Numbered from the stretch's first letter, positions 1 to 9,215 are shown. The stretch: DNA of 64,000 nucleotides from Chitinophaga varians (GCF_014529945.1 NZ_JACVFB010000001.1:1054001-1118000); one strand, 5' to 3'. Notes: generated by a model from the sequence alone, not told the origin. Translations and numbers: made by a program.

Positions 1-2
1 AG

Positions 3-1865
3 CTGGTAGATACAGATGTGAGCGTATTCGCCCATCTGCATGCGATCCTCACCGGTGGCGAGAAAATGTCGGAGAAACATGTGGTCCGTTTCAGAACGGC
101 TTACCCGGACATCAGGATCAGTAACATCTACGGACCTACGGAGAACACCACGTTCTCCCTGAGTTATCCTATTCATGAGAAAGGCCTTACCGTCAATACG
201 CCCATTGGTATGCCGCTGAACAACCGTACCGCCTATATCCTCGATGCTGCGTTGCAGCTGGTGCCGGTAGGCGTGGCCGGAGAACTGTATGTAGGCGGCG
301 ATGGCGTGGCGCGTGGTTATCTCAACCGGGAAGAACTAACGGCAGAACGCTTTATCCCTCATCCATTCAGCAAAACACCGGGTGATCGTCTCTATAAAAC
401 CGGTGACATGGCCCGCTGGCGCCCCAATGGCGCGGTGGAATACCTCGGCCGCCAGGACGATCAGGTGAAAGTACGCGGTTTCCGTATCGAGCTGGGTGAA
501 GTAGAAAGTGTGCTGCTGCAATATCCACACGTCAGTCAAACGGTGGTCATCGCGAAAGCAGGAGAAAACGGTAACAAACGCCTGCTGGGATACATTGTGC
601 CTAAAGGTGATTTTGAAAGAGATAAGCTGGTGGCATGGCTGAGAGAACGCCTGCCGGATTATATGATGCCTTCTTACCTGATACCGCTGGAGAAACTGCC
701 GATGACCGTTAACGGCAAGGTGGATAAAAAAGCGCTGCCCGACCCGGATACCATTATTCAATCCAGCCAGGACTACGTAGCGCCTGCCACACCTACAGAA
801 AAAGCGCTGGCCGACTTCTGGAAAGAGCAGCTGGAGATGGAAAGAGTGAGCATCCACGATAACTACTTCGAGGCCGGTGGTAACTCGTTGCTGGCTATCC
901 ACCTGATTGCGCTGATCCGTAAACAGCTGGCCGGCGAAATTTCCATCAGCGATATCTTCGATTATCCTACTATCGCGGAACTGGCGAATGTGCTGGACCA
1001 GCGTGCTACGGCTAAAGTCAATGCCGCGGGACTGGTCGGTGGCTTCCATGGCAATCCGCATATTCTCCCGCTGAATAATGGTCCGCAGGCGTCACCACTC
1101 TTTTTCCTGCCCGGTGGTAATGGTATCTGTGAAGGCTATACGGTATTAGGCGCTGCACTGGAAGATGTCGGTGTGCTCTATGGCCTGCAGATGATGGGCA
1201 TCTTCGACGGTGAAAAACCGCTGGACAATGTGCCTGCCATCGCTACACAGAACATTGCGTGGATGAAGTCCGTACAACCGGAAGGCCCGTACCGGCTGAT
1301 AGGCCACTCCCTCGGTGGCCAGGTGGCCTACGAAATGACGCGGCAGCTGGAGCAACTCGGCGACAAGGTGGAAGCGCTCTTTATCCTGGACACACATGTA
1401 GCGCCTAAACGCAGTGTGCTGGATAACGATACGCTTTATAACTCCCTGCTGGAAGCCTTTGAAGTATATAAGATCGCCGTTAAGCCGTATCCGGAATGGG
1501 TGAAAGCCCTGAAGCCGGCCATAGCCGGACTGGAACCGAAGGCTGTCATTCCATTCGTGCTGGAATACCTGAAAGAACAGGTGCCCGAAGAAAAGGAACA
1601 CCTGGGCTTCGTGATGCGTATGTTCGATATGGCCACCCACAGCTTGTTTATGGAATACACCGTTACCGGTAAGGCAGATACCGCCCTGACAGTCATCCGT
1701 GCAGAAGACAGAAGCGTCACCGATAACGATGACAGCCTCGGATGGGCGCCCTTCGGTACCCGCGCTGCTGCGATGACGGCACCAGGCGATCACATCTCCA
1801 TGACGAAGGAGACCGGAGCGGCCACTGTAGCACTACATATCAAGACACAATTAAATCATATCTAA
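3..1865 (+). CDS. Nonribosomal peptide synthetase, terminal module (5' truncated by window edge)
   Basis: This is the C-terminal end of an NRPS that ends a peptide assembly line and releases the product. The reading frame is open from base 3, so the start lies outside the window. Visible in order are the second half of an adenylation domain (NIYGPTENTTF, GELYVGGDGVARGYL, YKTGDMARW, GRQDDQVKVRGFRIELGEVE, and the NGKVDKKAL lysine motif), a carrier domain (DNYFEAGGNSLLAIHL, with the phosphopantetheine serine codon at 885-887), and a type I thioesterase (GHSLGGQ, serine codon at 1308-1310; a late PGDH probably holds the histidine). The substrate cannot be predicted because most of the specificity pocket lies upstream. 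The thioesterase makes this the last gene of its assembly line. A subtilisin-like lipoprotein follows 40 bases downstream on the same strand. Confidence 0.95.
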   Translation: MVDTDVSVFAHLHAILTGGEKMSEKHVVRFRTAYPDIRISNIYGPTENTTFSLSYPIHEKGLTVNTPIGMPLNNRTAYILDAALQLVPVGVAGELYVGGDGVARGYLNREELTAERFIPHPFSKTPGDRLYKTGDMARWRPNGAVEYLGRQDDQVKVRGFRIELGEVESVLLQYPHVSQTVVIAKAGENGNKRLLGYIVPKGDFERDKLVAWLRERLPDYMMPSYLIPLEKLPMTVNGKVDKKALPDPDTIIQSSQDYVAPATPTEKALADFWKEQLEMERVSIHDNYFEAGGNSLLAIHLIALIRKQLAGEISISDIFDYPTIAELANVLDQRATAKVNAAGLVGGFHGNPHILPLNNGPQASPLFFLPGGNGICEGYTVLGAALEDVGVLYGLQMMGIFDGEKPLDNVPAIATQNIAWMKSVQPEGPYRLIGHSLGGQVAYEMTRQLEQLGDKVEALFILDTHVAPKRSVLDNDTLYNSLLEAFEVYKIAVKPYPEWVKALKPAIAGLEPKAVIPFVLEYLKEQVPEEKEHLGFVMRMFDMATHSLFMEYTVTGKADTALTVIRAEDRSVTDNDDSLGWAPFGTRAAAMTAPGDHISMTKETGAATVALHIKTQLNHI

Positions 1866-1905
1866 AACCCAAACCCAAATCCTCATCATTAAAGCAAACC
1901 CTCAC

Positions 1906-3441
1906 ATGAAAATTGTTAATTTATTTGCAGCTTGTATGCTCTTCGCCACGTTTATGTCCTGTAAAAGAGGAGAGTCCGTCCTGCAGGGTGGCCAACCTTC
2001 GGCCACAGAAGGCGTCGTACCAAAATCTGTTATCAATGGACTGGTATTTGAACAACTCAACAAAACGGGTCGCTTCGACTGGAAAATGGTCAACGACAGC
2101 GTTGTATGGAGCGCACTGGTACAGGGCGACAGCATCCTGTCTGTTGGTTTCCAGCCCGCCGGCACTGCTGAACTCAGCCAGGAAATCGACAAAATCAATG
2201 TTAATGCCGGCAACTGGCAGGATGCACGGCAGCAGGTGTTAAACCTGATCACCGAAACGGAACAGTTTAAAGGTGATGCTAAACAGGAAAAAGGACTGGT
2301 GACTTATCAGTCTCCCAAACTGCCGGTGTTTTATGTAAAAGCCAGCCGCTTTGCCACCGTCAAAGCGCTCCGCGCTTCTGCGCTGGTAAGATATGCTGAG
2401 CCGGTAGGATATGCCCGCTATATGCAGGTGAAACCCGCTTCCGGTGGCGCATCAGGAAGCTCGCTGCTTACTTTTGGCTGCGACTCCAACCTGGCCAATA
2501 CGTCACTGGTTCCCGGTGTCGACTATACGAATATCACCCCCGGCGCCAAACAATCGTGGAACTATGTCAATCATAATATTCCACAGGCGTGGACACAGTC
2601 CACCGGCGCCAACGTCAAGATCATGCTGATTGATACCGGCGTAAGCCCTACGCAGGACAATCTCGGCAGCAACTTCAATCAGGGCGCTTCCTCTGGCCGT
2701 ACTATCACTAAAATAGCCACCTGGCCTGGTGGTACCCCTGCTGATGTATGCGGCCACGGTACCAAAATGGCCGGTGTAATAGCAGCACCACGTGGTGTGA
2801 GCGGCAGCAGCGCCGGTATCGCTTACAATGCCAGCCTGGTGACCGTTCATGCAGCAGAAAACGTGGTGATCCTGTCGCCCGAGTCTGTACAGGGTATCGG
2901 TGACGCCTATGTGATCGGCGGTGATGATGCCAACATCAAAATCATCAGCATGAGCATGGGCTCTCTGTTTTCTTTCGGTCACGTAACGGACGGTATCCGC
3001 TATGCTTACAACAAAGGTAAACTGATGTTCTGCGCAGCAGGTACCACCAACTCTACTTTCGGGCCTTTCCTCGGCGTGGTATATCCGGCTACGATGCCGG
3101 AAGTACAGGCAGTGACCGGCGTGAAAGACAACGGCACTTCTCCTTGTGAAGACTGTCACTCCGGTCGTGAAGTGGCTTTCGATATCATCATGGAAAAATC
3201 CACTACCGGCAGAAATCCGCTTACTACGGCGGCTACCGGCGATGCGCCGTCAACAGTGGGTGGCTCTTCTGTGGCTACTGCCAGCGCTGCGGGCATCGCT
3301 GCACTGGTGTGGAGCAAATATCCCACCTATTCCCGCGACAGCATCGTGGCACGTTTGCGTCGCGCGTCCAGCTTCTATAACAACAAACATGGTCAGCTGG
3401 GCTGGGGCGTGATAGATGCCCAGAAAGCTGTAGGAAATTGA
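1906..3441 (+). CDS. Subtilisin-like (S8) serine peptidase, lipoprotein
   Basis: A 511-residue secreted peptidase. The N-terminus is a lipoprotein signal with a probable lipidated Cys19 (TFMSC). Residues about 20-230 form an N-terminal region that may act as a propeptide or prodomain. The S8 catalytic domain follows, with Asp243 (IMLIDTG), His284 (CGHGTKMAG) and Ser455 (GGSSVATAS); the oxyanion Asn is probably N382 in AAGTTN. All three catalytic residues are present, so it should be active. The start gives a clean signal peptide. It follows the NRPS gene by 40 bases and may be cotranscribed with it, so a role in processing or resistance for the NRPS product is possible but unproven. A UUCG hairpin follows the gene. 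Confidence 0.9.
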   Translation: MKIVNLFAACMLFATFMSCKRGESVLQGGQPSATEGVVPKSVINGLVFEQLNKTGRFDWKMVNDSVVWSALVQGDSILSVGFQPAGTAELSQEIDKINVNAGNWQDARQQVLNLITETEQFKGDAKQEKGLVTYQSPKLPVFYVKASRFATVKALRASALVRYAEPVGYARYMQVKPASGGASGSSLLTFGCDSNLANTSLVPGVDYTNITPGAKQSWNYVNHNIPQAWTQSTGANVKIMLIDTGVSPTQDNLGSNFNQGASSGRTITKIATWPGGTPADVCGHGTKMAGVIAAPRGVSGSSAGIAYNASLVTVHAAENVVILSPESVQGIGDAYVIGGDDANIKIISMSMGSLFSFGHVTDGIRYAYNKGKLMFCAAGTTNSTFGPFLGVVYPATMPEVQAVTGVKDNGTSPCEDCHSGREVAFDIIMEKSTTGRNPLTTAATGDAPSTVGGSSVATASAAGIAALVWSKYPTYSRDSIVARLRRASSFYNNKHGQLGWGVIDAQKAVGN

Positions 3442-3462
3442 TTCGTTCAGTGGTCAGCTATA

Positions 3463-3495
3463 GGAACTGGTGCCTTCGGGCATCAGTTCCCCTTC
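3463..3495. terminator. Convergent hairpin terminator with UUCG loop
   Basis: GGAACTGGTGCC and GGCATCAGTTCC pair around a TTCG loop and a T-rich run follows on the plus strand. The hairpin lies between the S8 peptidase and the convergent MCE gene, and its right arm contains the stop codon of the MCE gene. Confidence 0.75.
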
Positions 3496-4448
3496 TTTTT
3501 AAAGTAACCGCGGAACAGGAAATTGTGCCGCACGGCTTCCAGGTCTTCTTTGAGTTTGATACTGGAAGAATCGATATTGTTAAGCGTACTGCGTAAATGT
3601 TCAGCTGCCGCTTCGTCATTCAACAGCACACCAGTCACGCCCTGCCGGCTGTTCAACGACTCACTGGCTTTTTTCAGGTTTTTGGAAAACAGCACCAGCG
3701 TATCCATGGTCGCTTTTAATTGGGTGATGCTTTTGCTGATGTTTTCATAACTGGTGGTATCGGTCAGAAGATTGTTGACCAATGTACCGGAGCGATTGAG
3801 CCGGGTGGAGAAAGCCGAAAGATTGTCCATGACTTTACCGCTGCCGGTATGGATTTGCGCCATGGCGCCTTTGGCGTCCTGCAGCGTATATTGCAGGTTG
3901 CCTGCCATCACCGAATCATTGAGCAAGGCGGTGAGCGTGCCTTTACCGGTCAGTATCCGTTGACTCACATCTCTGAGATTTTTGGTGATCTGCACTAAAT
4001 TTTTACTGGCGGAATCCAGTACGTCCATCATATCACTGGCGCCTGCATTGCCTCGCAGATAACCGTTGTCGGCGATAAGGGGAGTGGCCGCAGCACCGCC
4101 GGAAATCGTGATGATCTTGTTGCCAATCAGTCCATCTGTGCCCAGTTTGGTATAGGAATCCTGATGGATGTGTTTTCTGGCTTTTGTTTCGATACTCATC
4201 GTCACCAGTACCCGGCCATCATCGGTGAGGTCAATACTTTTGATGATACCGATCTTTACGCCGGCAAACCATACATTGTCGCCCACTTTCAGCCCGTTGA
4301 CATCAGGCAGGATGGTCTTCACCGGGAATTTTCTCTCAAATGATTTATGTTGTTCTCCCAGCATTAATACGCCGGCAACCAGTATAATGACCGCCAGTAC
4401 CGAGAAGATGCCTACAATAATCAGCTGTCTGTTTTTACCCGCTTTCAT
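3483..4448 (-). CDS. MlaD-like MCE-domain lipid transport protein
   Basis: A 321-residue periplasmic lipid-binding component of an Mla-type ABC transporter, which moves phospholipids or other lipids between the membranes. One N-terminal membrane anchor (about residues 8-30) is followed by a single MCE domain (about 36-115, containing GLKVGDNVWFAGVKIGIIKSI) and a long helical, polar C-terminal region. This matches the MCE architecture with a C-terminal helix bundle or needle rather than the short E. coli MlaD. Its start overlaps the stop of the upstream ATPase gene by 4 bases, so the two are translationally coupled. Confidence 0.9.
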   Translation of the reverse strand: MKAGKNRQLIIVGIFSVLAVIILVAGVLMLGEQHKSFERKFPVKTILPDVNGLKVGDNVWFAGVKIGIIKSIDLTDDGRVLVTMSIETKARKHIHQDSYTKLGTDGLIGNKIITISGGAAATPLIADNGYLRGNAGASDMMDVLDSASKNLVQITKNLRDVSQRILTGKGTLTALLNDSVMAGNLQYTLQDAKGAMAQIHTGSGKVMDNLSAFSTRLNRSGTLVNNLLTDTTSYENISKSITQLKATMDTLVLFSKNLKKASESLNSRQGVTGVLLNDEAAAEHLRSTLNNIDSSSIKLKEDLEAVRHNFLFRGYFKKKGN

Positions 4449-5224
4449 GAGTCCTCGATGAAATTGTAGTCATAGAATTTTTTTGCTTCTTCATTACCGT
4501 TCTGAAATACTTCCTCAAAAGATCCCTCCATACAGAATTTGCCATCTGCAATCAACGCTACCCGGTCGCCGGTGGTTTTGGCACAGGTGAGGTCATGTGT
4601 GATGATGACCGCGCTGGTCTGATATTTTTGTTGTACTTCGTTGATCAACTTGTTGATATCACCGGAGGTGACAGGGTCCAATCCGGCGGTGGGCTCGTCG
4701 TACAGCATAATGTCCGGATGCAGTATCAGCGTGCGGGCAATGCCCACTCTCTTTTTCTGCCCGCCTGATAGCTCCGCAGGCATTTTATCGATCGAGTCCT
4801 TCAGGTCCATGTTTTCCAGCACCTCACGAATGGCCGCCTCCCTTTCATCCGGGGAGAGGTCCGGGCTGTTCCTCACCAACGGAAACTCCAGGTTTTCGCG
4901 CACCGTCATGCTGTCGTATAATGCGCTGCCCTGATAGAGGAAGCCTATTTTCAACCGTAGCTCCTGTAGCTCCCTGGAAGAGAGCTGGTCTATTTCTTCT
5001 CCCGCTACCTCTATCGTACCGCTGTCGGGCTTTAATATTCCTGCAATGAGTTTGATCAATACAGATTTACCGGTGCCTGAACGGCCCAGTACGACTACGT
5101 TTTCCCCTTTGTACAGGTCAAGGTCCATGCCGGTCAGCACATCCAGGGTGTCAAAAGATTTGTACAGTCCGCGTATGCGGATGACCGCGTTTTGTTTATC
5201 TATATTGACGGTTGCTTTTCTCAT
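4445..5224 (-). CDS. MlaF-like ABC transporter ATPase
   Basis: A 259-residue cytoplasmic ATPase that powers the Mla-type lipid transporter. Visible motifs are Walker A GRSGTGKS (about 47-54), the signature LSGGQKKRVGIART, Walker B IMLYDEPTAGLDP and the H-loop IITHDL. The QKKR form of the signature is typical of MlaF/TtgA-type ATPases. It sits 11 bases after the permease and overlaps the MCE gene by 4 bases, so the order permease-ATPase-MCE forms one operon. Genes for MlaB- or MlaC-like partners are not seen next to it. Confidence 0.93.
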   Translation of the reverse strand: MRKATVNIDKQNAVIRIRGLYKSFDTLDVLTGMDLDLYKGENVVVLGRSGTGKSVLIKLIAGILKPDSGTIEVAGEEIDQLSSRELQELRLKIGFLYQGSALYDSMTVRENLEFPLVRNSPDLSPDEREAAIREVLENMDLKDSIDKMPAELSGGQKKRVGIARTLILHPDIMLYDEPTAGLDPVTSGDINKLINEVQQKYQTSAVIITHDLTCAKTTGDRVALIADGKFCMEGSFEEVFQNGNEEAKKFYDYNFIEDS

Positions 5225-5235
5225 GAGATAATACT

Positions 5236-5979
5236 TTAAGGCCTGAATTGATTCACGATCAGTACGATGATCAGCTCCTCGATAAAGATGAGAAACATAG
5301 ACACCACCACGGCCACATTGGCGGCTTTCCCTACGCCCTCTGTGCCTTTGGTGGCGTTATATCCCTGGTAGCAGCCGGTAATGCCGACCGTAAAGCCATA
5401 TACCACCGATTTGATGAGCGATGCAAAGAGGTCGAGAAACGAGATGCTGGGGAAACCGTGCTGAAAGAAAGCGAGGAAACTGGTGTCTTCGTGCTGATGT
5501 ACATTCAGATAAGCCCCCAGTAGCCCTACAAAAGCCATATAACAAACCAATAGCGGATTCATGAGGGTAGTGGCCACCACCCGGCTGACGACCAGAAATT
5601 TAAAAGGATTGGTGGCCGAAACCTCCATGGCTTCGATTTGTTCCGTAACTTTCATAGAGCCCAGCTCCGCCCCAATGTTAGAGCCTACTTTCCCGGCCAC
5701 AATGAGAGAGGTGATCAGGGGCGCCAATGCGCGGACGATGGCGATGGCAATAAGGCCGGGCAACCACGAGGTAGCACCAAATTCCGCCAGGGATGGCCGC
5801 GACTGGTTCGTGAACACTATGCCGGTGATAAAGCCGGTGAGCGATACCAGGGCCAGCGATTTGTAGCCTACCTTGTAACATTGTTTGATGGTTTCCCGAA
5901 ATTCGTAGGGTGGACGGAAAACTTCCGTGAAGAAGCGAAGCATGAACCGGCAGACGTTATATACATCAGCAAGAACCAT
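5236..5979 (-). CDS. MlaE-family ABC transporter permease
   Basis: A predicted inner-membrane permease of the Mla lipid transporter with about five membrane segments and the family region FTNQSRPSLAEFGATSWLPGLI...VGSNIGAELGSMKVTEQIEAMEV. I chose the Met at 5979 (247 residues, MVLADVYNVCRF...). The frame stays open to 6075, but the extra 32 residues do not resemble the family N-terminus. It is the first gene of the minus-strand operon and is divergent from the universal stress protein gene. Confidence 0.9.
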   Translation of the reverse strand: MVLADVYNVCRFMLRFFTEVFRPPYEFRETIKQCYKVGYKSLALVSLTGFITGIVFTNQSRPSLAEFGATSWLPGLIAIAIVRALAPLITSLIVAGKVGSNIGAELGSMKVTEQIEAMEVSATNPFKFLVVSRVVATTLMNPLLVCYMAFVGLLGAYLNVHQHEDTSFLAFFQHGFPSISFLDLFASLIKSVVYGFTVGITGCYQGYNATKGTEGVGKAANVAVVVSMFLIFIEELIIVLIVNQFRP

Positions 5980-6095
5980 AGTATATAACCTATTGTATAA
6001 TGTGTATTTATGAGAAACAGGTTTCATATACACACAATTTATCACAAAGCTATCTGGTTGTGGCGCAGTGCCCAATGATCACAATCAAATGAATG

Positions 6096-6111
6096 ACTGA
6101 CAGTTGTCAGT
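6096..6111. promoter_or_regulatory. Inverted repeat in divergent mla/usp intergenic region
   Basis: ACTGACA and TGTCAGT are perfect 7-base arms separated by GT. The site lies midway between the start of the lipid transport operon and the universal stress protein gene. It could be an operator for either; no regulator is known. Confidence 0.35.
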
Positions 6112-6161
6112 ATCCCGCTGATGGTTTCTCTATACCTTTTCACCACTAAAAAAATGAGTAT

Positions 6162-6998
6162 ATGAAGACAATCATCGTTGCAACTGATTTTTCCCCGGTA
6201 GCCTGGAATGCGGCTTGTTACGCAGCGGATATGGCGAAGGCCACCAATAAGCAGGTGTTGCTGCTGAACGTGTATACGTTGCCGGTATCCTTTTCCGAAG
6301 TGCCTTTGGCATTTGATCCTGATAAGCTGATGCAGAACATACAGATAGAATTAGACAAGTTGCAGCAGCAGTTGTCAGAAAGGATGTCAGGTGCAGTGGT
6401 GATCGGTACGAAGCTGAAGATGGGTACTTTTTATACAGAACTGAAGGCCGTCTGCGAGCAGGAGGACCCTTACGTGGTGATCATGGGAAGTCAGGGCACT
6501 ACCGAGGCGGAAAGGGTGTTGCTCGGCGGCCATACGGTATTTGCCATGAAGAACCTCTCCTGGCCGCTGATCACGGTGCCGCCTGCACGTAGCTTTGAAG
6601 GGATTAAAAAGATAGGATTGGCCTGCGATCTTGATCAGGTAGCTGAAACCGTGCCGGTAGAACGGTTACAGTTATTTACCGACGATCTGCATGCGGAACT
6701 GCATGTGTTGAACGTGCAGGATAAAAAACATGATATCTCCACCGTTATGCAGGAAAACACGGTGTTGCATCAGCTGCTGGAGCCGCTGTCCCCGCAGTAT
6801 CACTATAAAGTTAACCCGAAAGCCGTTGATTCCATTATGGAGGCTATTGAAGAGTTGGAGCTGGACATGCTGGTCATATTGCCTAAACGGCATGATCTGC
6901 TGTATCAGCTGACGCATAAGAGTCACACTAAACAACTGACCCGGCAAAGCCCGGTGCCGCTGATGGCTTTGCAGCCGCTGTCCGATAAGGTTTCCTAA
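6162..6998 (+). CDS. Universal stress protein, two tandem Usp domains
   Basis: A 278-residue cytoplasmic protein of two Usp-like halves, each about 140 residues. The first starts with the typical KTIIVATDFSPVAWNA strand and has the nucleotide-binding type signature MGSQGTTEAERVLLGGHT (roughly G-x2-G-x9-G), which suggests ATP binding. The second half (from about IKKIGLACDLD) lacks a clear copy of that signature and may be structural. Tandem Usp proteins of this length are common in Bacteroidota and are linked to stress or redox state. The precise role here is not known. Confidence 0.9.
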   Translation: MKTIIVATDFSPVAWNAACYAADMAKATNKQVLLLNVYTLPVSFSEVPLAFDPDKLMQNIQIELDKLQQQLSERMSGAVVIGTKLKMGTFYTELKAVCEQEDPYVVIMGSQGTTEAERVLLGGHTVFAMKNLSWPLITVPPARSFEGIKKIGLACDLDQVAETVPVERLQLFTDDLHAELHVLNVQDKKHDISTVMQENTVLHQLLEPLSPQYHYKVNPKAVDSIMEAIEELELDMLVILPKRHDLLYQLTHKSHTKQLTRQSPVPLMALQPLSDKVS

Positions 6999-7049
6999 CG
7001 GACCGCGATAAAACAAAACGGAAAAATGCGCTGAAATAAGTAGCTTTGA

Positions 7050-7098
7050 GCCAGGAAGGGCCTGGCACTATCGCTGCCGGGCTTCACCTGTGGCCCGG
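7050..7098. terminator. Two tandem GC-rich hairpins after the usp gene
   Basis: GCCAGG/CCTGGC (7050-7066) and CCGGGC/GCCCGG (7077-7098) form adjacent hairpins between the Usp gene and the AraC-like gene. There is no clear T-run, so termination is inferred only from position and stem strength. Confidence 0.4.
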
Positions 7099-7150
7099 TG
7101 AGTGTTAGCCCTGGCAGCCTGATTGTTCAAAGAATGCAGTTAATACGTCC

Positions 7151-7501
7151 ATGAAGCAAAGTGAAAAAATTACGCAGTCTTATTTCGCTTTTTTAGATAA
7201 ACACATCGCCGACGTGATCAGTGGTGAGGCCCCGAAATTTCTGGAGCTTAATCAGATCGCCAGTGCGCTGTTTGTGTCCCACGCCCATTTGACGGCCACC
7301 ATCCAGCAAACGATGGGGCATCATCCCTGCCATTTTTATGATCAGAAAATTGTGGATGCTGCCCGGAAAATGTTGGCAGAAACGGACAAACCGGTAGCAG
7401 AAATTGCCCATGTATTAACGTATGACCCCTCTAATTTCTCCAAGTTCTTTAAAAAGATGACCGGACAAACACCGGGACAGTACCGCGATTCCGTTAGATA
7501 A
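7151..7501 (+). CDS. AraC-type DNA-binding protein, HTH domain only
   Basis: A 116-residue protein that is almost entirely an AraC/XylS C-terminal domain: a first HTH (LELNQIASALFVSHAHLTATIQQ) and a second one ending in the family signature IAHVLTYDPSNFSKFFKKMTGQTPGQYR. It lacks the sensory domain of full-length family members, so its activity is probably set by its expression level. The SDR gene lies about 100 bases downstream on the same strand, and regulation of that gene is a reasonable guess. Confidence 0.88.
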   Translation: MKQSEKITQSYFAFLDKHIADVISGEAPKFLELNQIASALFVSHAHLTATIQQTMGHHPCHFYDQKIVDAARKMLAETDKPVAEIAHVLTYDPSNFSKFFKKMTGQTPGQYRDSVR

Positions 7502-7598
7502 TAGTAGCTTTTCCAAAATTCCTGAAAGTTCACCACGTGTGCGGAAAGGATTTGCAGACCTTTATCCCATCGTTAAACATTGTTAAAAAAATGTCATC

Positions 7599-8354
7599 AT
7601 GGGAAGAAACGATTTAAAAGGAAAAGTTGTGCTCATCGCAGGCGGAGCAAAGAATCTGGGCGGCCTGCTCAGCAGAGAGATCGCAAAAAAAGGCGCTAAA
7701 ATAATTATCCATTTCAACAGTGCTGCTACGAAAGCAGATGCCGACAAAACACTGGCAGACATTCAGGCTGCCGGTGGGGAGGCCGTTCTGTTCCAGGCTG
7801 ACCTTACCAAAGTGGAAAATATCCGGACGCTCTTCAACGAAGCCCGCCAACAATGGGGCGGTATCGATATTGCCATCAACACCGTGGGCAAAGTATTGAA
7901 GAAACCTTTCTCTGATACTACAGAAGCGGAGTATGACAGTATGTTCGATATCAATTCCAAGGTGGCCTATTTCTTCATACAGGAAGCAGGCAAACAACTC
8001 AATGATAACGGTAAGATCTGTACGATCGTGACTTCGTTGCTGGCAGCCTATACCGGCCTGTATTCTACTTATGCAGGTGGCAAGGCGCCGGTAGAACACT
8101 ATACCCGCGCCGCTTCCAAAGAATATGGCAGTCGTGGTATTTCCGTTACGGCAGTAGCGCCCGGCCCGATGGATACACCCTTCTTTTATGGACAGGAAAC
8201 AGATGACGCGGTGGCCTACCACAAGTCCGCCTCCGCATTGGGCGGCCTCACAAAAATCGAGGATATCGCGCCGCTGGTGGAGTTCCTGGTAACAGATGGC
8301 TGGTGGATCACCGGACAAACGATATTTGCCAATGGCGGTTACACCACCAGATAG
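7599..8354 (+). CDS. Short-chain dehydrogenase/reductase (SDR)
   Basis: A 251-residue classical SDR oxidoreductase with a Rossmann fold. The nucleotide-binding glycine motif is IAGGAKNLGG near the N-terminus, a variant of TGxxxGxG. The catalytic tyrosine and lysine are in YAGGK (about 155-159), with a serine upstream in IVTSLLAAYTG. The late APGPMDTPFF is the usual segment after the active site. The substrate cannot be told; the family reduces keto or aldehyde groups with NAD(P)H. It follows a small AraC-type regulator. Confidence 0.92.
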   Translation: MGRNDLKGKVVLIAGGAKNLGGLLSREIAKKGAKIIIHFNSAATKADADKTLADIQAAGGEAVLFQADLTKVENIRTLFNEARQQWGGIDIAINTVGKVLKKPFSDTTEAEYDSMFDINSKVAYFFIQEAGKQLNDNGKICTIVTSLLAAYTGLYSTYAGGKAPVEHYTRAASKEYGSRGISVTAVAPGPMDTPFFYGQETDDAVAYHKSASALGGLTKIEDIAPLVEFLVTDGWWITGQTIFANGGYTTR

Positions 8355-8379
8355 GGCAATGGTCATCCACAGTATAAAA

Positions 8380-8411
8380 AATCCCGCTTTGCTTCCGGGC
8401 AGAGCGGGATT
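8380..8411. terminator. Hairpin with T-run on the minus strand
   Basis: AATCCCGCT and AGCGGGATT form a 9-base stem after the SDR gene. The oligo-T run is on the minus-strand side (an A-run precedes the stem on plus), so it would terminate minus transcription best, although the adjacent genes are on plus. It may act in both directions. Confidence 0.5.
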
Positions 8412-8490
8412 CGTGTATGCGTGGCCGTCGTTTACTTTTTTAGTGTTTTTTTCCGGAATGGTTATTTTGTTTGCAGGTTAAACAGCATCG

Positions 8491-8504
8491 GAACAAATTT
8501 GTTC
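8491..8504. promoter_or_regulatory. Perfect 14-base palindrome upstream of Crp-like gene
   Basis: GAACAAATTTGTTC is self-complementary and lies 46 bases before the start of the Crp/Fnr-family gene. Such regulators bind short palindromes as dimers, so autoregulation is plausible. A possible Bacteroidota -7 element, TAATATTG, is at 8527-8534. Confidence 0.4.
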
Positions 8505-8550
8505 GCTTCTCCCGGGAAAAAAAATTTAATATTGGGTCTAAATCGGGAGC

Positions 8551-9147
8551 ATGGCGGTTTCTATGGAGACGTTGCAAAATCTGCTACAACAATTAAATAC
8601 GGTATCACCATCCGATATGGCGCCTTTGTTTGCCGCTACGCGGCAGGTAAAGCTGGATGCCGGAGAAACGTATATCCGTGAGGGTGATAGCGCCAGAAAG
8701 CTGGCCTATCTGGAAAAAGGCATTATCAGGGCATATGCCGTGATGAATAACGGCGACGAAGCTACGTTGTTTCTCCGCTGCGAGGGGCAGTTCATTGCCT
8801 CACATGATACCATTATCCGTCAGCGGCCGTCGCGCTTTATTTACCGGGCATTGGAAGATGTCATCATGGTGGAGATCGACTACGACCAGCTGGAAGCCGT
8901 ACTGCGGGAGAACCCTCGGCTGGAGCCGTTGCGCAGTTATTTCCTGCAGCTTATGCTGGCGGAGGCGCTGGATTCCATCGAGGCTTTTGTGACCTTGTCG
9001 CCGGAAGAACGTTACCTGCAATTGCTCGAAAGCCGTGGCGATATGGTGAACCGTGTACCGGATAAATATATCGCTTCTATGCTGGGCGTCACGCCGGTGT
9101 CATTGAGCCGCATCAGAAAAAGGATCCATAGCCGGGGAAAACAATAG
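8551..9147 (+). CDS. Crp/Fnr-family transcriptional regulator
   Basis: A 198-residue regulator with an N-terminal cyclic-nucleotide-binding-type beta roll (about 20-130, with DAGETYIREGDSARKLAYLEKGIIRAYA) and a C-terminal winged HTH (VPDKYIASMLGVTPVSLSRIRKRI). No FNR-type N-terminal cysteine cluster is present, so it is not an iron-sulphur oxygen sensor; its ligand is unknown. A second Met five residues in (8563) is an alternative start. A perfect palindrome lies just upstream. The lone fatty-acid-hydroxylase-family gene follows on the same strand with its own possible promoter. Confidence 0.9.
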   Translation: MAVSMETLQNLLQQLNTVSPSDMAPLFAATRQVKLDAGETYIREGDSARKLAYLEKGIIRAYAVMNNGDEATLFLRCEGQFIASHDTIIRQRPSRFIYRALEDVIMVEIDYDQLEAVLRENPRLEPLRSYFLQLMLAEALDSIEAFVTLSPEERYLQLLESRGDMVNRVPDKYIASMLGVTPVSLSRIRKRIHSRGKQ

Positions 9148-9215
9148 CCCCGAAATTAACATTTGTTAATGTCATTTCTTATCCTTTGTTAACCGTGGGA
9201 TGTATGCATGGTGGC

